Part shown: positions 1-8,258 of the stretch, piece by piece
Layout: the number at the start of each line of letters is the position of its first letter
Position numbering within the stretch: the stretch's first letter is position 1
Source of the DNA: Pseudomonas lutea
GTDB lineage: Bacteria > Pseudomonadota > Gammaproteobacteria > Pseudomonadales > Pseudomonadaceae
DNA: 64,000 bases
Reading direction: 5' to 3'
Assembly: GCF_000759445.1 (NCBI RefSeq)
Contig: NZ_JRMB01000001.1
Coordinates: 1,612,001-1,676,000 of the forward strand
Translations under genes and position numbers: made by a program
The notes under the pieces: generated by a model
The model's input: the letters and a program-made list of their open reading frames with translations, nothing else
What the model was told of the DNA's origin: nothing
Database searches by the model: none

Positions 1-44
1 ACCCCTCTTTGATGTCCCGTTTCTGGAGCCGTGTGATCTTATGA
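1..44 (+). CDS. 3' end of an upstream gene, probable FAD-linked sugar oxidase (DprE1-like)
   Basis: Reading in the frame of position 3, the first 44 bases encode a short C-terminus ending in SRFWSRVIL and a TGA that overlaps the ATG of the next gene (ATGA). Only 13 residues are visible, so the family cannot be read from the sequence itself. The DprE1-like FAD oxidase guess is inference: the next gene resembles DprE2, and in known systems the oxidase and the reductase act as a pair. The overlapping stop/start indicates translational coupling. Confidence 0.45.
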   Translation, partial: PSLMSRFWSRVIL

Positions 45-793
45 AAACTGCAGTGAAGAAAGTCCTGATCATCGGCGCCACCTCCGCCATCGCCAGCGCT
101 TGCGCGCGTCTGTGGGCCACGGAAGGCAGCGATTTTTTCTTGGTGGCGCGCAACGTCGAGAAGCTGGAACAGACCGCAGCCGACCTTAAAGCGCGTGGCG
201 CCAGCCATGTCACGCTGCACGAGATGGATGCCAACGACATCGAGGCGCACCCGCTGATGATGGGCCGCTGCCTGACCGCGCTGGGCCAGATCGACATCGC
301 CCTGATCGCCCACGGCACGCTGCCCGACCAGAAGGCCTGCGAGCGGGACGTGCACCTTGCGCTGAAGGAATTCGCCAACAACTGCACGTCGGTGATCGCG
401 CTGCTGACCGTGCTGGCGATGCAATTCGAGACCCAGCGCTGCGGCAGTCTGGCGATCATCTCTTCGGTGGCCGCCGACCGTGGCCGCCCCTCGAATTACC
501 TGTACGGCAGCGCCAAAGCGGCGGTGTCGACTTACTGCGAAGGGCTGCAAGCGCGCCTGTTCAAGGTGGGCGTCCACGTCACGACGATCAAGCCGGGCTT
601 CGTCGACACGCCGATGACCCAAGGCCTGTCGCTGCCGGCCGCCCTGCTCGCGCAACCGGCGCAGGTCGCGCAACGCATCGTCAAAGGCATCGCCAACAAA
701 GTGCCGACGCTTTATGCGCCGGGGTTCTGGGCGCTGATCATGTTGATCATCCGCTCGATCCCTCAGCCGGTGTTCAAGAGGCTGAACCTGTGA
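41..793 (+). CDS. SDR-family oxidoreductase, DprE2-like keto-sugar reductase
   Basis: Short-chain dehydrogenase of 250 residues. The N-terminal Rossmann motif GATSAIA is at residues 12-18, the active-site serine in IISSVA near 141, and the YGSAK catalytic Tyr155/Lys159 pair follows. The SSVAADRGRPSNYLYGSAK stretch resembles DprE2, the NADH-dependent half of the decaprenylphosphoryl-ribose 2'-epimerase. A hydrophobic C-terminal segment (about residues 230-245) could attach it to the membrane. It overlaps the preceding gene by 4 bases and the next (flippase-like) gene by 4 bases, so the set is an operon. A role in making a lipid-linked pentose is inference; the SDR assignment is secure. Confidence 0.8.
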   Translation: MKTAVKKVLIIGATSAIASACARLWATEGSDFFLVARNVEKLEQTAADLKARGASHVTLHEMDANDIEAHPLMMGRCLTALGQIDIALIAHGTLPDQKACERDVHLALKEFANNCTSVIALLTVLAMQFETQRCGSLAIISSVAADRGRPSNYLYGSAKAAVSTYCEGLQARLFKVGVHVTTIKPGFVDTPMTQGLSLPAALLAQPAQVAQRIVKGIANKVPTLYAPGFWALIMLIIRSIPQPVFKRLNL

Positions 794-1776
794 ACACCGC
801 CCAGGCTGATCACTCGCATCTGTCCGGCTGGCGTTACCGCGCCGTGGTGCTGTCAGTGGTCGGCTCGGCGTTGGGCTATCTGGGTTTTTCGCTGTGGGGC
901 GGCTGGCACGCGGTGGGCGCTGCGGTGGGCGAAGTCGGGCTGCTGGGCATCGTCATTGCGCTGTTCATGTCGTCGGTCAATTACGGGCTGCGCTTCCTGC
1001 GCTGGCAGAGCTACCTGAAGGTGCTCGGCCATCCGATGCCATGGCGACCGAGCCTGAATATTTACCTGGCCGGATTCGCCTTGACCACCACGCCGGGCAA
1101 AGCCGGCGAAGCGCTGCGCGGAGTGCTGCTCAAACGCTGGGGCGTGCCTTACCCCCAAAGCTTCGCGGCGTTTTTCAGCGAGCGGCTATCGGACCTTTTT
1201 GCGGTGGTGCTGCTGACCCTGTTTGGCCTGTCGCTGTATCCACAAGCGTGGCCGATGATCGTGGTCGGCGTGGCATTGGTCGCGGTCGGCCTGGTGGTGC
1301 TGTCGCAACGGCGATTGCTTGAGCACCTGATGCGCAAGGTGCCGAGCGGCGGCGGCAAAGTGCTGGGCCTGATGCGCCACTTGCTGCAGGTGCTGGTGCA
1401 TGCGCAACAGTGCCATCGCCTGCGCCTGATGCTTGGCCTGACCGCCCTGAGCGTGGTCGCCTGGAGCGCCGAGGCGCTGGCCTTCGACTGGATTCTGAAG
1501 TGGATGGGCGCCGACATCCCGTTGACCTTCGCGGTGTTTGTCTACGCCCTGGCGATGCTCGCCGGCGCGGTGAGCTTCATGCCCGGCGGGCTGGGCGGCG
1601 CGGAGGCGGTGATGGTCGGCCTGCTGGTCTGGAAAGGCATGAACAGCGCCGACGCCGTCGCCGCCACCGTGCTGATTCGTCTGGCCACCCTATGGTTCGC
1701 CGTGGCCATTGGCGCGGTGATGCTGATCAAACTCAAGGGCGAGGCCGCGACGCCTCCCCTGCAACCGATTCAATAA
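790..1776 (+). CDS. Lysylphosphatidylglycerol synthase TM-domain / flippase-like integral membrane protein
   Basis: Polytopic protein of 328 residues with about eight hydrophobic segments. It is of the UPF0104 / LPG_synthase_TM type, recognisable by the GGLGGAEAVMVGLL stretch near residue 260 and the TTTPGKAGEALRG stretch near residue 100. Members without a catalytic domain are often placed next to polyprenyl-linked sugar genes and are proposed to act as lipid flippases or transporters. The start overlaps the SDR stop by 4 bases. Here it would be a candidate for moving the lipid-linked sugar across the inner membrane, which is inference from context. Confidence 0.75.
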   Translation: MNTAQADHSHLSGWRYRAVVLSVVGSALGYLGFSLWGGWHAVGAAVGEVGLLGIVIALFMSSVNYGLRFLRWQSYLKVLGHPMPWRPSLNIYLAGFALTTTPGKAGEALRGVLLKRWGVPYPQSFAAFFSERLSDLFAVVLLTLFGLSLYPQAWPMIVVGVALVAVGLVVLSQRRLLEHLMRKVPSGGGKVLGLMRHLLQVLVHAQQCHRLRLMLGLTALSVVAWSAEALAFDWILKWMGADIPLTFAVFVYALAMLAGAVSFMPGGLGGAEAVMVGLLVWKGMNSADAVAATVLIRLATLWFAVAIGAVMLIKLKGEAATPPLQPIQ

Positions 1777-1812
1777 CGCTTTTTGACGCAATAAAGGGCA
1801 GGAGTGCAAGAC

Positions 1813-3243
1813 ATGGTGGCAGCAGTACGTTATCGAGCGTTGTTCGGAATTCCCTTGTTGCTGGTGGTGGCCGCCATCATCTGGAGTTTCCTGGCGTCCA
1901 GCGGACCGATTCAGTGGATGGACAACGGTATCTTCATCGCCGATGCCTCGGAGGGTCGCTATTTCAGTGAAACCCTGGGGCCGCTGGATCATCCGTTGTA
2001 CCTGTTTGTCACCACCGCGATGTTCGCGCAGCTCGGGCCGCTGGTCTTGAGCTTCCTGAACTCGATGCTGCTGATTCCGCTGGCATGGGCGATTTTCCGT
2101 CTCGCCAAAGGCGTCGGCGCGACGTCGCAGCAGGCCCTGCTGGCGGTCGCTGCCGCGGTGCTGTGCCACTGCGTTTTCTGGGTCTCGACCAAGGCTGAGG
2201 TGTACCTCCTGCATACCGTGCTCGTGACCCTGGCGTACATGGTGCATTTTCGGGACAAATCGCGGCTGGGCCTGCTCAAGGCATTGTTCGTCATCGGCGT
2301 GCTGACCGGCCTGGCGGCGGCCATCCATCAACTGACGTTCATCGTGCTGTTTCCGCTTTATGTGCAACTGGTGTGGCAGCACCGGGCGCGTGTGCTGTTG
2401 ACGATTCCGGGGTTTATCGTGGGCTTCGCGGTGGCGGTTCCCGGCATTCTGCAAGAGCTGCAAAACGGTCTGAGCCTGATCGATATTGGGCATCGTTATC
2501 TGATTGGCATTCCAGACAGGACCACCGAGCAGAGCTGGCAGGGTTCGCTGTTTCGTTTCGACGAGCTGTGGCACGAGAAGAATTCGGTGGTGCTGCTGAT
2601 GCTCTCGTTGATCGGCCCGCAGCTGGTGGCGCTGGTGCTGTTCCCCAAGAGTCGGCGCCTGCGGTTGTTGTGGTGCGCGGCCATGATGAATTTCATTTTT
2701 GCGGTGACGTACAACGTCACCGATCGCTTCACCTTTTTTCTGCCGGGCGCTGTGCTGTTGAGCATCATCGGGGTGATTCATGTGCAAGCCTGGCTGGCGC
2801 GTCATAACGCCGCCCCTGTCGCTTACGCCCTGCCCCTCAGCGGCCCCGCAGCGATTCTAGCGGTGTACGCGGTATACGCCAGCGGCGTGGTCGCACTGCC
2901 CACCCACAAAGAGGCGTTGCCTTTCCGTGAAGACATTCACTATTTCATGGTGCCCTACCTGCGCGACCGCTCGGCCGAATCGTTCGCCCGCAGTTACGAG
3001 CAGTCGGCCCCGCAAGGCGCGCTGATCGTCTCCGACTGGACGCCCAACGGAGCACTGCGTTCGGCACAAGCTGGTGGGTTGCTCAAGGGCCGGACCATCG
3101 CGCTGTGCGAAGGCGCGCAGAACATCGAGTCGTACCTCGACGGCCCCGGCGCCTTCCTGGCACGCACCAGCTACTGCTCAAGCATCTCCGATCGCTTTAC
3201 CCTGCAGGCGTTGGCAGTGGGCTATGAATTGCGGGCGAAATAG
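1813..3243 (+). CDS. Polytopic membrane protein, probable GT-C type glycosyltransferase (GT39/DUF2723-like)
   Basis: Membrane protein of 476 residues with about ten hydrophobic helices. ATG at 1813 is preferred because GGCAGGAG lies 8 bases upstream; a GTG at 1804 is the alternative. An acidic residue-rich loop after the first helix ([18 protein letters not shown]) and the later AEVYLLHT motif resemble GT-C fold lipid-phosphate-sugar-dependent transferases such as the DUF2723 family. It lies 36 bases after the flippase-like gene. The probable job is transfer of a lipid-linked sugar outside the inner membrane; acceptor and sugar are unknown. The family call is by eye and moderate. Confidence 0.6.
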   Translation: MVAAVRYRALFGIPLLLVVAAIIWSFLASSGPIQWMDNGIFIADASEGRYFSETLGPLDHPLYLFVTTAMFAQLGPLVLSFLNSMLLIPLAWAIFRLAKGVGATSQQALLAVAAAVLCHCVFWVSTKAEVYLLHTVLVTLAYMVHFRDKSRLGLLKALFVIGVLTGLAAAIHQLTFIVLFPLYVQLVWQHRARVLLTIPGFIVGFAVAVPGILQELQNGLSLIDIGHRYLIGIPDRTTEQSWQGSLFRFDELWHEKNSVVLLMLSLIGPQLVALVLFPKSRRLRLLWCAAMMNFIFAVTYNVTDRFTFFLPGAVLLSIIGVIHVQAWLARHNAAPVAYALPLSGPAAILAVYAVYASGVVALPTHKEALPFREDIHYFMVPYLRDRSAESFARSYEQSAPQGALIVSDWTPNGALRSAQAGGLLKGRTIALCEGAQNIESYLDGPGAFLARTSYCSSISDRFTLQALAVGYELRAK

Positions 3244-3286
3244 CCTGGCTTGCGAGCAATACGTCAACCGCCGGAAGCGCAAAAGC

Positions 3287-3520
3287 TTCCCGGCTGAAGC
3301 CGGTCCCACAGGATGCGCGTCGTCCTTGTGGGAATGATGATTTCCCGGCTGAAGCCAGTCATCACTGGATGCGCGCTGCCCTTGTGGGAATGATGATTTC
3401 CCGGCTGAAGCCAGTCATCACTGGATGCGCGCTGCCCTTGTGGGAATGATGATTTCCCGGCTGAAGCCAGTCATCACTGGATGCGCGCTGCCCTTGTGGG
3501 ACCGGCTTTAGCCGGGAATA
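3287..3520 (+). repeat. Tandem REP array, about 56-bp period, four copies
   Basis: The motif TTCCCGGCTGAAGCC recurs at 3287, 3342, 3398 and 3454 (periods 55, 56, 56). The last three copies are nearly identical over the whole unit, and the array ends in the inverse-oriented copy GTGGGACCGGCTTTAGCCGG at about 3497. This is the same REP family as the array near 60 kb and the single copy at 40120. It lies downstream of the membrane-protein gene and no convincing gene overlaps it. Confidence 0.85.
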
Positions 3521-3600
3521 GGGCGGTACAGACGCCGGGTATTTATCGGCTGAAACGGGATGTGTTGGATCAGTCACCTCTCAACAGAAGACCCACCCCG

Positions 3601-4830
3601 GTTCGCGGGCAAGCGCGCTCCTACAGGATCGGGTGGGCTCGGCATCCTGATTATCCCTCCTGATCGCGGACATATGCCGCTTAATGCCGCACCTAAAATC
3701 AGCAGATGTCTCTCACTGACACACCGCAAATCATGGTGTAGGAGCGCGCTTGCCCGCGAATGCGTTGGATCAGCTGCATATCAGTGGCTGACCCGCCCCG
3801 TTCGCGGGCAAGCGCGCTCCTACAGCATCGGGTGGGCTCGGCATCCTGTTTATCCCTCCTGATCGCGGACACATGCCGCTCAATGCCGCACCTAAAATCA
3901 GCAGATGTCTCTCACTGACACAACGCAAATCATGGTGTAGGAGCGCGCTTGCCCGCGAATGCGTTGGATCAGCTGCATATCAGTGGCTGACCCGCCCCGT
4001 TCGCGGGCAAGCGCGCTCCTACAGGATCGGGTGGGCTCGGCATCCTGTTTATCCCTCCTGATCGCGGACACATGCCGCTCAATGCCGCACCTAAAATCAG
4101 CAGATGTCTCTCACTGACACACCGCAAATCATGGTGTAGGAGCGCGCTTGCCCGCGAATGCGTTGGATCAGCTGCATATCCGTAGCTGACCCACCCCGTT
4201 CGCGGGCAAGCGCGCTCCTACAGGATCGGGTGGGCTCGGCATCCTGATTATCCCTCCTGATCGCGGACACATGCCGCTCAATGCCGCACCTAAAATCAGC
4301 AGATGTCTCTCACTGACACACCGCAAATCATGTTTAGGAGCGCGCTTGCCCGCGAATGCGTTGGATCAGCTGCATATCAGTGGCTGACCCACCCCGTTCG
4401 CGGGCAAGCGCGCTCCTACAGGATCGGGTGGGCTCGGCATCCTGATTATCCCTCCTGATCGCGGACACATGCCGCTCAATGCCGCACCTAAAATCAGCAG
4501 ATGTCTCTCACTGACACACCGCAAATCATGTTTAGGAGCGCGCTTGCCCGCGAATGCGTTGGATCAGCTGCATATCCGTAGCTGACCCACCCCGTTCGCG
4601 GGCAAGCGCGCTCCTACAGGATCGGGTGGGCTCGGCATCCTGATTATCCCTCCTGATCGCGGACATATGCCGCTTAATGCCGCACCTAAAATCAGCAGAT
4701 GTCTCTCACTGACACACCGCAAATCATGGTGTAGGAGCGCGCTTGCCCGCGAATGCGTTGGATCAGCTGCATATCCGTAGCTGACCCACCCCGTTCGCGG
4801 GCTGGCGCGCTTCTGCAGCATCGGGTTGGC
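3601..4830 (+). repeat. Tandem 199-bp REP-pair array, six full copies plus a degenerate one
   Basis: GTTCGCGGGCAAGCGCGCTC starts a unit at 3601, 3800, 3999, 4198, 4396 and 4594, and a decayed copy at 4793. Periods are 199, 199, 199, 198, 198 and 199; the 198-bp units share the same local change (CATGTTTAGG in place of CATGGTGTAGG). Each unit carries two inverted REP-like arms, GTAGGAGCGCGCTTGCCCGC and its complement, about 40 bases apart, plus a conserved spacer of about 110 bases. Short open frames inside (for example 3873-4061) only mirror the repeat and are not genes. Confidence 0.92.
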
Positions 4831-5022
4831 GTTGTTGCCGGTACGCGGCCCGGCCTCAAAGCTGCAAGCCTCTTTCCTGGAACATACCCAATCGTACATC
4901 GCCGAACATGTGCCGACGGCGTACCGGTTTTAAATATGAAATGACCGTCCGTCGGCTGTCATGCACCCTTTTGGTTAGCCAACTGACCAATAGGTATCCA
5001 TGACAACAAAGGGATTCACATC

Positions 5023-5346
5023 ATGATCAAGAACAAATTCACTGCCCTGACACTCGCTGGCTTGATGGCTGTCGCTACCGGTTCCGCATTTGCCGGCGCC
5101 ACCAGCCCAACCGATCCGGTTGACAAGAACGGCCCGGCGTCGAGCAGCTCCACACGTGGCCAGAACAACGACGGCACCTCCCCTGGCACGTCCACCCCAG
5201 GCACCAAGGGCATGGGCAGCACCAACGGCACCAATCGTACTACCGATGGCGAAGGCGGCGGCATGACCAACGGCAACGGCATGGGCGGCAGTGGCGGCGG
5301 CACTGGTGGTACCGGTGGCGCAAGCGGCTCCAGCGGCAGCAAGTAA
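5023..5346 (+). CDS. Small secreted Gly/Ser/Thr-rich protein, unknown function
   Basis: A protein of 107 residues with a clear Sec signal peptide (positive MIKNK start, hydrophobic core, SAFA cleavage near residue 24). The mature part is low complexity: Gly, Ser, Thr and Asn make up most of it, with glycine runs such as GGSGGGTGGTGG near the C-terminus and no cysteine. It is therefore probably disordered outside the inner membrane. A rho-independent terminator follows at 5404. I recognise no functional family. It stands alone between the REP array and a cupin gene. Confidence 0.8.
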   Translation: MIKNKFTALTLAGLMAVATGSAFAGATSPTDPVDKNGPASSSSTRGQNNDGTSPGTSTPGTKGMGSTNGTNRTTDGEGGGMTNGNGMGGSGGGTGGTGGASGSSGSK

Positions 5347-5403
5347 TTGTCGCGTTGCAGGTGAGCGCTGGCGGTATGACGCCTGCTCACCGATGAATAC
5401 AGG

Positions 5404-5433
5404 AAAGGCCGAACATGTTTCGGCCTTTTTTTG
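5404..5433 (+). terminator. Rho-independent terminator after the Gly/Ser-rich gene
   Basis: GGCCGAA and TTCGGCC form a stem around a short CATGT loop, followed by seven T residues. It sits about 60 bases after the stop of the small secreted protein gene. Confidence 0.85.
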
Positions 5434-5640
5434 TGCGTGCGAAAAAGTAGTGTTTTCGGGTGATTCGCTTCCCTTCCTACCGCAGCCTGCCTTAACTCCT
5501 GCTCTGCACAGGGAAAAGCCACCGCTGGCATAACGGTGAGGACAGGAAATGGCCTCCACAGCTTCCCTCCAATTGGACGTGTCCGCAGAACACCCCAACC
5601 TTTAGCGTGGTCGTTACCCACCGCTATCGGACAATCCACC

Positions 5641-6063
5641 ATGAAAGCCTACAAACGCCTCACTGCACCACTCTCCGGGATCGCCTTTGCTGCGCTCGCG
5701 TTCGCCGCCCACGTACACGCTCACGATGCAGGCCAGGAGAAAGTCACGGTGCTGGAGGCGCACCCGATGCTCAACGCCCCCGGGAAAAAAGCCATGACAT
5801 TGACCGTGGACTACGCCCCGGGGCAGGCCTCAATCGCCCACAGCCACAGCGGCAGTGCAATCGCCTACGTGCTCGAGGGCGCAGTCGTATCGCGGGTCAA
5901 CGATGGCAAAGCACAGACTTATACAGCCGGCCAGACCTGGTACGAACCGGCCGGGTCCCGGCATTACGAATCCCGCAACGCCAGCGCCACACAGCCGGCG
6001 AAGCTGCTGGTGTTCATTCTGCTCGACGACAACGCAGACATCCTTGAACCCCTTCCCCAGTGA
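5641..6063 (+). CDS. Exported single-domain cupin protein
   Basis: Protein of 140 residues from ATG 5641. This start is chosen because it begins a signal peptide (MKAYKRL, hydrophobic core, cleavage near VHAHDA); longer upstream frames would bury it. The cupin core shows the HSHSG metal-ligand pair near residue 63, an EG turn (VLEGAVV) and a second-motif histidine in PAGSRHYE near residue 107, typical of Cupin_2 proteins. It probably binds a metal in the periplasm. The substrate is unknown, and its neighbours do not suggest one. Confidence 0.8.
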   Translation: MKAYKRLTAPLSGIAFAALAFAAHVHAHDAGQEKVTVLEAHPMLNAPGKKAMTLTVDYAPGQASIAHSHSGSAIAYVLEGAVVSRVNDGKAQTYTAGQTWYEPAGSRHYESRNASATQPAKLLVFILLDDNADILEPLPQ

Positions 6064-6179
6064 AGGCCGAGGGATGCGGCGCTGCGATGTATTCGCGCTA
6101 AATTTTCCGCCGCGGCTGTCGATACGCTATTCGTAGAGCCCGAATGTCGGGTCGGACCGGATCAGTGAAAGGCATAGGT

Positions 6180-6446
6180 ATGTACAACAACATTTTTCTG
6201 CTGGTAGAACATGGCCGCGATCAAGGTGAAGTTTCAGTGCTGGGGTGGTTCGATGACGAACGCGCCGCACACGACACCGCCGAAGCCATGGAGTGGAAAG
6301 CGTATCGCGACGAGTCCAAGCGTCATCATCAATGGTCGAGCCAGCCCCTGTTGCCGCCGGACCAGACCGCGCACCGACGCTTTTGGGTGAAAGGCATCAG
6401 CAAATTCAGCCACACCCCGGCGCCGCGTTCGTGGGCGGTGCATTGA
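6180..6446 (+). CDS. Small hypothetical cytoplasmic protein
   Basis: Protein of 88 residues starting MYNNIFLLVEHGRD at ATG 6180, with AAAGG about 8 bases upstream. It is rich in charged and aromatic residues (WFDDERAAHDTAEAMEWKAYRDE), has no signal peptide or cysteines, and ends in PRSWAVH. I recognise no family. Composition and the plausible ribosome binding site favour a real gene, but evidence is limited to the open frame. Confidence 0.55.
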   Translation: MYNNIFLLVEHGRDQGEVSVLGWFDDERAAHDTAEAMEWKAYRDESKRHHQWSSQPLLPPDQTAHRRFWVKGISKFSHTPAPRSWAVH

Positions 6447-6627
6447 TGGTTCTACGTTAGTCGCCCGGATCGCGGCGGCGCGTGAAACCGCCTCGCCCCT
6501 CAAGGTTGGCAGCGCACGCCCTACGTGCGCTCAGCCCGTGTCATTAAGACTTTGCCCTGAATCGATAGACCGCCTCCCGCCAAATAAGATAGCGTGCGGA
6601 CCCGCGCTTTCCTCAGGTCATGCCCGC

Positions 6628-7020
6628 ATGAACGACCGTCACATCATCATCCCCGACGAAATGCGCTTACTGGCCGAGCGCGCAGGCTACGCGCCTGCCG
6701 TCAAGGTCGGCAAAACCCTCTACTGCGCGGGCCAAGTCGGCCGCACCCCTGATCTGGCAGTGATAGAAGACCCGGAGCAGCAGTTCATTGCCGCCTGGGA
6801 AAACCTGCGCCTGGTTCTGGCGGCCGGAGGTTGCACCTTTGAAGACGTGGTGGACCTGACGACCTACCACACCGATCTTCAGCGCGACATGCCCCTGTTC
6901 AGGGCCGTGAAAGACAGCGTCTTCCCCCGAGCTACGTGCGCATGGACCTGCCTGGGCGTCAGCGAGCTTGCCAGGCCGGGGCTGCTGGTGGAGATCAAGT
7001 GCATCGCGGTGCAGCGCTGA
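6628..7020 (+). CDS. RidA/YjgF family protein
   Basis: Protein of 130 residues from ATG 6628, the usual RidA length. It has the family core: VGKTLYCAGQVG near 26-37, the AWENLRLVLAAGG helix, VVDLTTYHTDL, and a C-terminal FPRATCAW...LLVEIKCIAV. The arginine that contacts the substrate carboxylate in RidA appears retained (PRAT), while the cysteine found two residues on in canonical RidA is threonine, pointing to a divergent subfamily. RidA members hydrolyse reactive enamine/imine intermediates; the substrate of this one is not known. Monocistronic in appearance. Confidence 0.8.
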   Translation: MNDRHIIIPDEMRLLAERAGYAPAVKVGKTLYCAGQVGRTPDLAVIEDPEQQFIAAWENLRLVLAAGGCTFEDVVDLTTYHTDLQRDMPLFRAVKDSVFPRATCAWTCLGVSELARPGLLVEIKCIAVQR

Positions 7021-7038
7021 TCGCTGGGTGCCCAGGAT

Positions 7039-7311
7039 TCAACCCACTCTCAGGCTTTGCAGTTCCGAGGTTTCCTCCTCAACCACGCCGTGACTGACCA
7101 TCCAGCGAATCATCTGCGCCACCGGCACCCGATGATGACGGACGACGCACGAGGCGGTGTCGGGGTCGCCATAGCGTTCGACATATCGGCTGAGCGTCAC
7201 GTAGCGGCCATCGTCGGTCATGCGCAACTCGACTTCGCGGCTGTGTAACGTCGCCGGCGCAGGTCTGCGGATCGTGCGTCGCAGCACCCAAGTGTCAGGG
7301 TTATTGATCAT
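7039..7311 (-). CDS. Small hypothetical protein coupled to the MlaA-family gene
   Basis: Protein of 90 residues read from ATG 7311 (MINNPDTWVLRR), with GGGGA 8 bases upstream; an ATG nine bases earlier is possible but has no usable binding site. Its first 11 bases overlap the end of the MlaA-like gene, so the pair is translationally coupled. Features: a basic N-terminus, RYVTLSRYVERYGDPDTASCVVRHH, no membrane segment. No family recognised. The coupling suggests it works with, or is regulated with, the lipoprotein. Confidence 0.6.
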   Translation of the reverse strand: MINNPDTWVLRRTIRRPAPATLHSREVELRMTDDGRYVTLSRYVERYGDPDTASCVVRHHRVPVAQMIRWMVSHGVVEEETSELQSLRVG

Positions 7312-8089
7312 TCGATACATCCCCCGGGCAGCTCGAACGCGGTGACACCACCGCACCCGCTTTTCCTTCCAGCACGCGCTCCGCGCGCTTAAGGGCCACG
7401 GTGTCTCGCAACGCGACGTAATAGTCAGGCTGCAGGCGCAACCGGTCAGTGACCGGCAACAGCTCGGCACGACCATCGACGATGCCGCCCACGGTATTGA
7501 CGGTGCCGAGGGTCTGAACGGTATCGCTGTTGCTGCCCAACGGGTCAACCACGAAGCTCAACACCTTGCCCGTCGCGTCGCGCAGGTTCGCTGTGCCCAG
7601 CAAGGGCAATTCCACGATCGGCCCGTTGGCGATATTCCAGACCCCGAAGGTTTGCCCGAAGTCAGACGTATGCCGTTCTATTCCCATCCTGCCCGAGAAA
7701 TCGATCAAGCCCACGATGCCCACGGTGGTGTTGATGACGAAGCGACCCAGGGTCGCGACTGACCGGTTGCCGTTGCCTTGCAGCACGTCGTTGATGAACA
7801 CTTTGGGCTCGCCGAAGTTGGCGACGAAGTTGTGAACGCCCGCCTGGAAGAACGACGGCAGATGGCGATAACCCCGTGCCACCGGCGCCAAGGCGTAGTC
7901 GTCTACCGTGCGGTTGAACGCGAAGATGCCACGGTTCGCCGACTCAGCCGGATCATGGACGGTGTAAGCGACCTCGGCACAGGAGTCGACTGGCGCGACA
8001 GGCGCCTGGGCACAACCGCTGGCGAGCAAGGCAGTGCACACGGTGAAAGCCACGTGGCAAGCCGATGGAGCATGTTTGAACGTAGGCAT
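7301..8089 (-). CDS. mlaA: MlaA/VacJ-family outer-membrane lipoprotein
   Basis: Lipoprotein of 262 residues with a lipobox LASGC (Cys26). The body matches the VacJ/MlaA family: DPAESANRGIFAFNRTVDDY, NFGEPKVFINDVLQGN, RFVINTTVGIVGLIDFS and the QTFGVWNI...LPLLG stretch. MlaA takes mislocalised phospholipids from the outer leaflet of the outer membrane and passes them to MlaC. No mlaBCDEF genes are next to it, as is usual for mlaA. It shares an operon with the small overlapping gene downstream. It may be a paralogue rather than the main MlaA, which the window cannot settle. Confidence 0.88.
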   Translation of the reverse strand: MPTFKHAPSACHVAFTVCTALLASGCAQAPVAPVDSCAEVAYTVHDPAESANRGIFAFNRTVDDYALAPVARGYRHLPSFFQAGVHNFVANFGEPKVFINDVLQGNGNRSVATLGRFVINTTVGIVGLIDFSGRMGIERHTSDFGQTFGVWNIANGPIVELPLLGTANLRDATGKVLSFVVDPLGSNSDTVQTLGTVNTVGGIVDGRAELLPVTDRLRLQPDYYVALRDTVALKRAERVLEGKAGAVVSPRSSCPGDVSNDQ

Positions 8090-8258
8090 ACAAGATGATC
8101 TCGACGAGGACTGGGCGAGATCCTGCCTGCGCTTTTTTGCCTGAACATGTCTGCTTTATTGCCGGCGGGACGCTTTATTACCGAGTTGAAATATATGACG
8201 CGGCGGGCGGAATGATTTTAGATGGGCGCATCCAGCCACGCCCGCAGCGAGTCCAACC

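Noticed and set aside
1690..2805. 371-codon open frame antisense to the GT-C-like gene
   Set aside because: Gln/His/Arg-rich shadow; the plus-strand frame has hydrophobic helices and a good ribosome binding site.
3601..4830. Array considered as a CRISPR
   Set aside because: Units are 199 bases, the 'spacers' are identical between copies, the arms are palindromic REP elements and no cas gene is nearby.
3873..4899. Short open frames in both strands of the 199-bp array
   Set aside because: They repeat with the unit, share no start signals and are artefacts of the repeat.
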